From Flaccisagitta enflata (Eukaryota > Chaetognatha > Sagittoidea > Aphragmophora), in contig OZ231127.1 of the NCBI GenBank assembly GCA_965153355.1, positions 50,964,001-51,028,000 of the forward strand: a DNA stretch of 64,000 nucleotides, read 5' to 3'. The position numbers and the translations under genes were made by a program. Below, piece by piece: positions 43,146-53,700 of this stretch (the first letter of the stretch is position 1; every line of letters begins with the position of its first letter). The notes beneath the pieces are model-generated. The model was not told where the DNA came from. It saw only the letters and a program-made list of their open reading frames with translations, and ran no database searches.

Positions 43146-46020
43146 TATTGAAAATAATGAACATATTGATAAAATTTAGTTTTTGAGCTTTGAATATAGT
43201 TGTTTTGCTTCAAATTGATGTTGTGGACAGTATATATAAGCTAGACCAATGAAATTTTTACTCAAAAAACGTAAAATATAATACTTTAAGAGAAAAATAG
43301 TTAGAAATGTACGCTTTTTACTTTTCCCACTTTGAGGTTGAACACCCTGAAGCATCCTCTGAGAGGGGAAGAAAATCAAAGCGGGGAAAGAAAATTGAAA
43401 ATATGCAAAAATTCGAATTTACTAATTAAATGTTTGATTGGTTAGTCCGTATTAGCTCAAAACGAACCAAATCTGGGGGTTGAGATGGGAGTTTATGAAG
43501 CTTTTCCCAGTGGCTCGGGAAATATCCTGTTTTCGCAAATTATCACTGGAACGCTGACACAAAGGATCTGATTACCGTAAAATCATCTGCTTCTTTTCTT
43601 GACACTTTCTCTTTCGTCGACTGTCAGCCACTGTGATTTTTTTTTCGCCGTTCTGAAAATTTGTTTTTACTGTAATTGTAAGGTTGTTTAACTATAAATG
43701 CCCTTGAGTTCATTATTTGAGATTTAAGTATAATATCAACTCGTTGAGTCTTATTAGTCTTGATACGTTTCGCTCGAATAACGACATCATGCTGATTTAC
43801 CTTTTCTCATAAGTTTGTGTTGTCATTTGGATGTTGTATGACTCATTGGCTATTCACGTAATATTGATAATGAATGACATAAAGGAAGACGAGGATTCCG
43901 CCTCTTATGCGATAATACTCATCCAGACTACAACTCACAGGCTGTCAATTGAATCCTTGGCATGAATTAGTGATTTTAAAATTGTATTATAATAGGGCCC
44001 GCGTGGAAGTTTGTCATCTTGAACTGAAATTTTTTTCTGAGACATCCATTGACCAGATTTCTTCTCCACACTTTTTTAACGTCTTTCTCCCCGCCCTTTG
44101 CTATAACTGCAACAAGCATTATATTTACTTCAATTTGCTGAATGACTGTTTTTTTATCTCTTTTCCTAACTTTGATCCAGGATCAATATTTTTTTCATTT
44201 TCTGATTTCGATTACCGATTACAATCAATTCTCAAAAAGGGATATTTGTCTAAAAAAAAGATTTGATATTTTGGTAATTTTGATGGGAGTTTCAGAATTT
44301 TTTACTTAGAAAGATTTACCATGCAGGCAGGCCAATCCGGCTTACCACCCAATCGGGCAAATTCTAAGGGTCACAGCTTGACCAACTCTATTTATTAGTT
44401 GAACCCATTACGTTGCGGACCCAATCGATGTTGAGATTTTTATTTTTTTATGGTTTTTATATTTTTAAAAGGTAGCAAATTTTTCTCTCATTAAGATTTG
44501 GCAGTGGATGTTTAATTTTCTCGTTTTTTTTCCTGAGAAAAAAGAAAAAAATGTTTTTTTATGATTTATAAATGGTTTTCGCTCACTGATCTGCTCCAAT
44601 ATAGGTTTTCTCCAGCGATAAATCGCTTAGTATGTTCTTTGTTTCAAAGCATCATTGGCCAAAAAGTTTTTCCATTCGAACTTCAGACATTTTATGGCTC
44701 CTCTGTTCAGTTAAGCTGTTCAATGTTAATCTATTGAATTAGAAATAAGTATCCTAAATGTTTTGGTATGTACTATGTGTTTCATTAAGTACGAAAGTGT
44801 ATAATGTTAAAACTTCTATTCAATAATCTTATTATCTCCCATATTCAAAATGTTTTGGATTGAGATATTTCCAGAGATCACGGAATGATGAAAAGTTTCA
44901 GAGACAACTTTCATGGCGAAAAGAGGATTACCAATAGAAATAGCTTATCAGCTCATATAGTTACTCTTGTTTTATTTACTTAGGATACTGTTCATGTTCA
45001 TTGTTGTATATCTCTGTTAATTTACGGATTTCTCCTGTGTGTGTTTTCTGAAGAGTCGCTTGTCTTGGCTTTAATTGCAATATTTTTCAACTAGTAGACA
45101 CGAATGGTCGCTTTCAAAATTTTTGAATTACTGTTGAATCAGTACTTCTCTTGGATTTGAGTGATGGTAAAAGACGATTCTTGGAATTTTACGTCGATGC
45201 CTCTTTGATTTTTCACATGCTTAAATTGACAAGATTTAAGCCAATTAGACCTGCTTTTTATGTCAAAAGGTGATTATTGCTTTGAATGGTTTGCACCAAC
45301 TTTAAGTTTGTCTTCTTTCCAATAAGTGAAGGTTCCTCGTGTAAAAACAGTTATCCCATCCTGAGTCGCGAGTGGCGCGATTCCATCAAAGGCTGTGTAG
45401 TTCCGATGGTCCCTTCTTAATATGATTTTTCGCGAGCGGCCGGTATTGCATAAACGGCTTGTATCTTTTAATTACTCGGATTTTTTTTTCTTAACTCCTG
45501 GTAGGACAAACAGGTTATTTAACTAGTATTCATACGGACCCTTTTTTAATGCCCCAGCAGCATACACTGCTTAGGAATAAGTGAGAGTTTTGAACTCTAA
45601 TACAGGTATAATTTTATTTTTGTAATCTTATGGGAGTGGATTGGCAATCGCCAGCAAAATCAAACATCAGGCCTTGTAACTGGATTATAATTGGACGAAG
45701 CTGAAACGGTTAGGACATTTTGAAGTTGGTATTGGATCAACATTCTACCATGGAATGAGTGTGCCCTTGCTTTGTTCTTTGTTAAAAACAATTGTTACTG
45801 TGCTAGAACTTAATCGCTTCAATAAATTTGTTATATTATCCCTTTTGAATTTTTCTTAGTGCTTGGCTAACAGCTATTGAAACTAGTTTTCCATTTCCCA
45901 GCCAATAAGAATTATTTCATTATCAACTGAAAATGTTGAAAAGGACTTACTATAGTGAGAGCGAAATTCCCTGTGTAAATGATTTTAGTTGACAATTTAC
46001 AGGTTTCCTCATAATTAAAG
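43146..46020. other. No gene seen; one family E end fragment
   Basis: AT-rich. ACGTTGCGGACCCAATCGAT near 44411 resembles the far end of family E (47688). An AATAAA at 45821-45826 could end a very long transcript. Nothing else supported. Confidence 0.4.
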
Positions 46021-46024
46021 ACAC

Positions 46025-46290
46025 GAAGTCGGATTTTCGAACCCAGGATGTCCGCAGAAGAGACAACTGGGATTATGGTCATGAAATGTTATGAGTGTAT
46101 GACCCACCAAAGGGGTATTTCCAGGGTGGTCCTGGGCCTAGAAAAATATGAGATAACTCGTACTAAGAAATGGAATTGAAAAAAGTGGTAGGTAAAAAAA
46201 GTATTAGAAGTCATCCAATGCACATTCTGGCCAAATATAGCGACCGTAGTCCCAAAAGTTCTGGGGACGTCCAGGGTTCGAAAACTGGAC
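46025..46290. mobile_element. Small foldback element
   Basis: GGATTTTCGAACCCAGGATG at the left pairs with ACGTCCAGGGTTCGAAAACT at the right. Diverged inner arms (GGGATTATGGTCATGA / CGACCGTAGTCCC) continue the pairing. Confidence 0.55.
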
Positions 46291-46682
46291 AGAGCATCTT
46301 TAATTATGAGAAAACTTACTTGATTATGAGAAAACTTGTGTTCATGTTATACCCATGGCATGTTTCGTGAACCAGTCAAGAGGAAACATGAATTACGCGC
46401 AAATTACGTCCACACCCTGTCCCACTGCGCAGTCGCAGTGTTTTTAGCTGTTCAATTTTTGTGGTCTATGGACTATGATTTAGTAATGAGTCAGGTCGCT
46501 TTAAAATGAATAAGCCGCTCAAGGCAACAGTTGCGCGTTCCGTGTTATCGCTACACACCATAGATGTCACGAACTATTGATTTTAAAGATTGACCGGGTC
46601 GAACAACTCATGGTCGAACTCCCCTAAAAAATCGACCATGGTCGATTGTTTTGCCAGTTAGCCCTTTTACTAAGTAAAAATA

Positions 46683-47700
46683 TTTTTGTCCGCGACGGAA
46701 TATCATTCCGACGCGGACTATAATTCAAGGCGGGTGGGTGTCGTCGTCGTTGTCGTTGTCGTCGTTGTCGTCGTCGTCCCGGATTTTAAAAAATGGATAA
46801 CTTTTTTATGCTTTGACCAATTTGGTTCATATTTGGTGTACTAGGGTAAGGCGCTTTACATCCTATCCAATTTTTGTGATCCGACCAACCCAACCGGCCC
46901 AACCAGCCTACCGGCCTAAAAGTGAAAAACGTGCATAACTTTGGCATTTTTCAACCAATTTGGTTGAAATTTGGTATGGAGTCTCTAAATGGAAGGCCTC
47001 AACATATGTATGTGATTTATATGCATTTGAGTATGCTAACCGGCCAAACTGACCTACCACCCAACCAGCCTACCGACCAAAAAGGGAAAAACTTGCATAA
47101 CTTTGTCATTTTTCAACTGATTTGGTTGAAACTTGGTATGGAGTCTCTAAATGGAAGAACTCAACATATGCACACTATTTATCCTGTCAAACCAGCCTAC
47201 CACCCAACCAGCCTACCAGCCTAAAAGGAAAATGCGTATAACTTTGGCATTTTTCAACCAATTTGGTTAAAATTTAGTATGGAGTCTCTAAATGGAAGGA
47301 CTCAACACATGTCAAAGGTGATTTATTTATGTTTGAGCATGATAACTGGCCAAACCGTCCTACCACCCAACCAGCTTACCGGCCTAAAAGTGAAAAACTT
47401 GCATAAATTGGACATTTTTCAACCAATTTGGTTGAAACTTGGCATGGGGTCTCTAAATGGAAGAACTCAACATATGCACACTATTAAACCAAACCAGCCT
47501 ACCACCCAACCACCCTACTAGCCTAAGAGTGAAAAATGTGCATAACTTTGCTATTTTTCAACGGATTTGCATGAAACTTTGTATGGAGGCTTTAAATGTA
47601 AAGACTTATAGTTTTAGGGAACTTACAGGGTTAGCGATCTTTTGGTCATAGCGATCTTATGGAATTGGTGATCTTTAACCCCCCTCCGTCGCGGACCCAG
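46683..47700 (-). mobile_element. Family E Helentron-like element with core repeats of about 170 bp
   Basis: T5 followed by hairpin arms GTCCGCGACGGAAT and ATTCCGACGCGGAC, then CTATAATTCAAGGCGGGTGG and a (GTC/GTT)n tract (46739-46778). Four diverged core units follow, each with TGCATAACTTTGGCATTTTT, CAACCAATTTGGTTGAAA and GGTATGGAGTCTCTAAATGG. The far end CGTCGCGGAC (47688-47697) is the complement of the hairpin start GTCCGCGACG. Confidence 0.65.
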
Positions 47701-47824
47701 ATACTGTTCAGATTTTTACAGTTACAGCAACATGTTTTAGAAGCCACTCTATATCACAAGATAAGTTATCCACATTGTAGTCATTTATTATTATGAAAAC
47801 AGAAATAAGAGCCAACTAATCAAG

Positions 47825-48763
47825 AAACAAGGCCAAGAGATGTCCAATAGATGCGTCCTCTTTAGACGTAAGATATTATCATACAAATTACTAAAATATT
47901 AAGATATTAGGATATAATTATATGAAAATATAAAGATTCAGATATAAAGAGAAAAATATAAAGTGATTCCTCTCCCCCCTCCCCCCAACGCCTCCCCACC
48001 CCTTCCCCCACCTCTCTCCCCACGCCCCCCACCCCTCTCCCCACCCCTCCACCCACGCCTCCCCACCCCTCCCCCCCACGCCTCCCCCTCCCCCCACGCC
48101 TCTCCGACCCCCCCCCCGCCGCTCCCCTCCCCCCACGCCTCTCCAGCCCCCCCCCACGCCTCCCCCCTCCCCCACGCCTCCCCTCTCCCCCCAGGCCACG
48201 CCTCCCCACAGCCCCCCGCCTCATCCTCAGGAAGAGAAATGAAGGGACTTGGAGAGACATGGAGAGATATGGAGAGACACGAAGAGACATGAGCAGACAT
48301 ATAGAGACATAAGACTTATAGAGACATAAGAGACAAGAGATATAAGAGATATGAGATATAAGAGATATGAGATATGAGATATCAGAGACTGAGAGACATA
48401 AGAGACATTTGAGACATATAGGAGACATAAGAGACAGAGACATAAGAGACATAAGAGACATAAGAGACATAAGGGACCTAGGATACATAAGAGACATAAG
48501 AGAAATAAGAGACATAAGAGTTATATAGAGACATAGGAGATATAAGAGACACAAGAGATATAAGAGACACATAGGAGACATAAGAGACAAAAGAGACAAA
48601 AGAGGTGAAAGAGACATTAGAAATATAAGAGACATGAAGAGATATAAAGAGAAATGAAGAGAAAATCGCGTTTTGAAATTTTCGCGTTCCGGACACTCAG
48701 ACAGACATTCAGACCGACCAAGGGACAGACCCTCTTATAGAGATGCGAGGACGCATCTAAAAA
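47825..48763 (+). mobile_element. Family A element, GATGCG type, 939 bp
   Basis: AAACAAGGCCAAGAGATGTC, ATAGATGCGTCCTCTTTAGA, a very C-rich array (47967-48215; CCCCTCCCCCCACGCCTCCC-like), then GAGACATAA units (48240-48650), a GACR tract, and the 3' hairpin AGATGCGAGGACGCATCT with AAAAA. The same subfamily is present inverted at 56383-57283. Confidence 0.8.
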
Positions 48764-48799
48764 TTGTGTTTTTCCTTCACTACGCATATTTAAAAAAAA

Positions 48800-49120
48800 G
48801 ACACATCTTTGAATTTGTCAAAAAAAAAAAATGTTCAAAAAGCTCCCCAAACATTTATCAAAAAACCCGATTTTAAAGATTTTCAAAAATCTTTCATTCT
48901 AGAACAATCCCAGGTCTGTATCTTTAATCGAATCTAAAATCAGTCAAAGTTAAATAAACATTTTGCTAGAATTCATTTTTTTCTATGCAACTGCAAATAA
49001 GTTTTTACTCAAACTAACGCCATTTCCAAACGAAAAAAGCTCGAAATACCAGTTGGGTGCCAAATGATAGTATTTTTGATAAGCTTGGTAATCCAATTTC
49101 GTTTCAGAGTGTGGGTTCTG
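48800..49120. repeat. MITE-like fragment related to 27126-27498
   Basis: CTTTCATTCTAGAACAATCC, CAGGTCTGTATCTTTAATCG and CTCGAAATACCAGTTGGGTG correspond in order to the copy at 12290-12470. Confidence 0.5.
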
Positions 49121-49426
49121 CAATTTTCCTTGTATACATCTACATACTTATGCAATGCATTTTCCATTTGTTAATATTCCATTTTCATTTATTCAATATT
49201 ACAAGAATTCCATTTCACTTCTAACTCAAATTCAAATCGGTTTCATTGTCAAATCGAATCTAGGCTAGCAATAGAAGAAAAAACAAAAAATCTACCCGAT
49301 ACTTTTGTATTTTGGTGACTCAGGAAGATTATGCAGTAATGCTAAAAATCGACCCAATTAATCGACCAGTCGATTAGTTCGTGACACCTCCGCTACACAC
49401 ATTTGCAAAATTACACAATTACAATG

Positions 49427-49618
49427 AAGAAGGCCAACACCTTTAAGTCGCGTGCGAGACTTACATTTAGAATGACTTCGAATGACTTAGTATACTCTTA
49501 TACGACCTAGAATGAACTAAAGAAATAAAATTGATAAAAAAGTTAAGTGTGACCAACCGACCGACCGAAGGACGGACGGACAAAGCGGGGTGTAGAGTCG
49601 CGTTCACGCGACTAAAAA
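49427..49618 (+). mobile_element. Family A element, GTCGCG type
   Basis: AAGGCCAACACCTTTAAGTC with GCGTGCGAGACTT, a few AATGACTTAG units, GACC/GACG tract, GCGGGGTGTAG, and the perfect hairpin AGTCGCGTTCACGCGACT followed by AAAAA. Confidence 0.8.
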
Positions 49619-49799
49619 TGACCTTGTAGAAATGACTTAATGGCTATAAATCTAAGTGACGGACATACCGCTTACGGCGTGCGGGCAACCTACAATTGTG
49701 ACCTCCGCGATGGCTCTGGAAATTCCTTCAATGACGTTCAATATGACTGGCCTTTACCTCACTAAGTAAACAGCATATTTCATTGTTAAAAGAAGTACA

Positions 49800-50120
49800 A
49801 CCGTTATCCTTTTGTTTGTCTATCTCCGCAAGAAACCCTGCAATAAGTCCGCTCTCCGCCAAGAGCTAACGCTATTGCTTCCTCGCTTCTTCCTCTCTTC
49901 CTTTCCTCCTTTCCTCCCCTCCTTTCCTTTCCTCCATTCGAGCGTTGCTTCCTGCAAACGCAAAGCACCGTTTTGGCTTTAACGTAGACCCGAGCGAGCA
50001 TTTCTCAGGCTCCCTCGTCTTGTGTTTTTGATGCCATCGGATACAATGCATCATATGAAGAGAAAGTGGCAGTTTCGACGCAGGCGATCTCTCCCCTGAC
50101 GCTAGCTGACTTATTTGGAG
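49800..50120 (+). promoter_or_regulatory. Probable promoter and first exon of the coiled-coil gene
   Basis: GC-richer unique block with a CCTTTCCTCC-rich pyrimidine stretch, ending in a good donor (GGAG then GTAACT, after 50120). It contains an upstream frame at 50046-50099 with a basic end, KRKWQFRRRRSLP. The next acceptor, at 50712, leads to the exon with the start codon. The transcription start is not located. Confidence 0.45.
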
Positions 50121-50200
50121 GTAACTTTTATTTTTTTTACGCGTGCACGCGATTTCCTACCCTTTAGTGTGCCGTTAAGACTGATTCTGCTGTGGTAGTA

Positions 50201-50629
50201 CACTCTTTATTTTTTATAAGAACGTCATTTTTTTTTTGAAGGCTTCATGTTCTTATTTTTGAGGCCAAATGAAGCCTTCAACGTTCTTAAAGCGTTCTTA
50301 ATTTAAAGTACTTTATAAACTATAAGGATTCTTATAATATACTATTATTTGATTATATCAAATATATTTCTATTGAATACTATTTAAACAAATGCTAAAC
50401 ATTAATGTCTGGGGATATTTTCTTGCCATTTATATTAAGAATTAAAGAATTTAAACTTAATTATACTAAAATGTTAGTGTTTTGTTAATGTTATTTAAAT
50501 GTTACTCTAAGTGAAATTTTTTTTCTCAAAATTTGAAGCCTTCGTATGTTCTTAAGATGTTTTTAATTTTGGGGCCATTCGAAGCCTTGATGTTCTTATA
50601 AACTAGGTTCTTATAAAAAATAAAGAGTG
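50201..50629. mobile_element. TA-flanked MITE in the first intron of the coiled-coil gene
   Basis: CACTCTTTATTTTTTATAAG at the left and its perfect complement CTTATAAAAAATAAAGAGTG at the right, with TA at 50199-50200 and 50630-50631. Subterminal GAAGGCTTC and GTTCTTAA blocks are inverted. Same family as 29414-29848, but the ends are better preserved. Confidence 0.8.
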
Positions 50630-50712
50630 TATTTGAGTGGTTGAGTAAAAGAGGTGCGTTGCCGTTGATAAGTCAGATAGGGTTTTTAATTAGTAACTGA
50701 ATTTGATTTCAG

Positions 50713-50781
50713 GATGTTAGCCTTCTGATTCCCTCGAAAGAGACACACGTCAAGATGAGTTCATCGCCAAAGAAAGAACAG
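50713..50781 (+). CDS. Coiled-coil gene exon 2 (start codon)
   Basis: Acceptor TTTGATTTCAG ends at 50712. ATG at 50755 gives MSSSPKKEQ, then donor CAG/GTAGGC after 50781, phase 0. 50713-50754 is 5' UTR. Confidence 0.7.
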
Positions 50782-53700
50782 GTAGGCGGACTCGGCTTAT
50801 CTATTTTTTGGCGACATCGTTTTTGGCTGTCATGAGCGCTGATGCAAATCACGTTGCAAGCTTTGAGTTTCTTGGCTGTCTTGTAAATTTTCAATTATGC
50901 TTTATTTGATGCGATGAAAAATATCCTCTGTACGCGACATATACACTCTGGACGCGACTCGACCACAATACCAAGTGCTTAGATCTAGTACGCAATCACT
51001 TTCGGTATTTATATTCACTCATGAGGTGAGTTTTCACCGTCAGGTCGTTTCCGTTGGCCATAACCTTGGCCCTGGGGCAGAAAATCTCAAACCTCTCACC
51101 TCTCCGGGCGATCTGCCTCCACCGCCATCAATTTCGGATGGGAAGGACGACCAGGTTCCTCCTCAACCGGCCAAAAAGGCACCCTCGTTACCGCCAGCAA
51201 AGGCTAATGGTAGGTCATTCTTTCTTGAAGGCCGTTCGTCGCTAGTAGCGCCAGATTGAAGCTGAATGAAAGTACTTTTTGGGAGCTTTTCAATGGTCTA
51301 AGATTGCGGAACTCTTGTAGGCTGATGAGCAACCATGTTCTCGATTTTGTTTTTTGCGGACGGATCACTGCTTGATATCTTCCTGTTAAGTTGATGCGAA
51401 TGCGGGAGTGACAAAAGAGCCATTGTCGTCGTCGAAAAGTTCTCAACGTGGAGTTTCACCAAGGACGGCGTCACTCCGAGGCTCCTCGTCTGGGCGTGGC
51501 ACTCCCCCGATCGGCAGCCCAAACGGCCGGAGTCCCAGACCGTCGCCATCTTCCCCGCGCAGAGCCAAAACAGCCGGACAGCACCAGGTATGTGTACTAC
51601 ATCGGCTAAATGTTTGGGTGTATAGCATGGTGGAATCTGCTGTGCCAGTTACTAAAACACTGATCCGATACCTCCAACCTAACTCTCCTTTGAATGAATA
51701 CAAGATTGGATAAAGTGCATCATGAATGACTGATATGAATTTACTATGTTATTTGCCACTTTCTACCCCAATATGGCAGGGTGGCAAAGGGGTGGTTAGA
51801 AGCATGAAGTTAGGGTGGTTTGTATTGTGGCAAGGTGATCTGCAGAATATTGGTAAGCAAAGGGTAAGAGATAAGAAGTGGATAAATAGTGTTATAGGTA
51901 CTAAGTGATTATGATGTACTTGATCCAAAAGGGCTGGTTTTATGGTATGACAAAATTAGGAAATCTTTTTGTAATCATTTTCTGAGTAGTTCGATCTTGC
52001 GCACGTATTATAATTGATCAGTCTTCTTATCGTCAATGTTACATCGCTTAATCAGGCGGCACGTCCCAAATCCATGTACGTGCCATCATCCACGAATCCT
52101 TTGGCGTCACCGGCGGCCAAAGGCGGCGCTTCTAAACTGGCCTCGGTCGAAGGTGTCAAGTCCGATGGCGAGGAGGAATACGTGGAAGGAGAAGCTGGCA
52201 GAATCAAGTTTCAACGGCTCAAAAAAGAAGTGCAGGATTTGAGATTTCAGGTTCGATCTTTTCAGTAGTACGTAGTTACGTGGCATGAATATAGATGTTA
52301 GGTTTTGTTAACTATAAAAAAAAGACGCTTGTACTAATTATTCGTGAATTGGAATTTATCAATCGATGGGTGACGATCGATCAATACGATCTAGGGAACT
52401 TCTTTAGTCGCGTGCACGCTCTGTCCGTTTGTCAACTGGTAACACTTTGCGTTTTTTCAGTCGTTTTAATTTGTTATATGACATCATGAACCATATCTTG
52501 ACACTCTTGTTCCATCACTTTTTTGCACTATTTTTTCCATAAAATTATCCATTTTTGACCAAAAATCTGTTTTGACATGTGCTATGTGATCCCATTCATG
52601 CTATTTTAAAGAATCAGTCTTCAAATTGCATGCTTTGTACAGTAAAATGATCTTAGATTGGCAAAATTTTCAAGCAAAATCTCAGAAAAGAGTAAGAACT
52701 ATTTTAAAGAGGTATCTTTACTGCATTATTACCAACACAGTTTGTATAATATGGTCAATTTTTTTTTGAGAGGCTGTTCATATGTATCTGACACTAGTAT
52801 AAAACTTTTTTGCCATATGATGTTTAGCATTTTGGATTTCTTTGTCAGGTACCTTTTAAAAAATGTCAGCCGACAATTGAATTTCAAAAAATAGGATACT
52901 TTATTTTGAAAATTTCATTTGGGGTACTTCCCATTGAAGTAAAGTCATGAAATTTGAATGGTAGTCAAAGGAAGCATTTAAACTTAAGCATTTCAAATTT
53001 CGTAACAATTGGTGGATTTAAAGTATCAATTTTGTGAGTTTTTCTGTTCCAAATTGCATAATTTGAAGTTTTTGAAAAAAACATTTTTCATCCCCTAAAT
53101 AACAAATCTTGAACATAGATGAATATTTTGCATTTTTAAAAACATCAGACTTGAGATAATGTAATTTACTAGCGTCTGATGTTTTTGGTTTTTCCAATTT
53201 TTCAATTTCTATGCAAATTTGTTATTTAGGGTGCACCTATGTCAGATTCAACAAAAATATGAAAAAAAGGATGTTTTTTGTTCAGAGTTTTAAATGGGGC
53301 ACTTCCTGGTGAAGAAAAGTCATGAAATTTTTATGGTAGTTAAATGAACCACCAAACCAGCTGCATGTCTATTTTCATTACTATAAGACAATTTTTGATA
53401 TCTGTTTATGAATTTTTTAATATTTATTTAAAAAGTTTATGAAATTAGTTTTTTTTTAAAGAAAAATCACTATTTTTTTTCTGATGATATTTTGCATCAA
53501 TTTTCTCTGTTAACTACCCAAAGTGACATATATTATTGGGTGAACTATTTGTTTTAGGTAATAAACATGGCGATTTTTTTGCTCTTGGCGAAACTGGAGT
53601 GTCACAATAATTTTCATCGTGTCATATGTCATTTTGAATCATTTACGCATTTTGTGTAGTTTGTCATTTAAAGTCATTTAATGTCATTTTAGATCATTTA

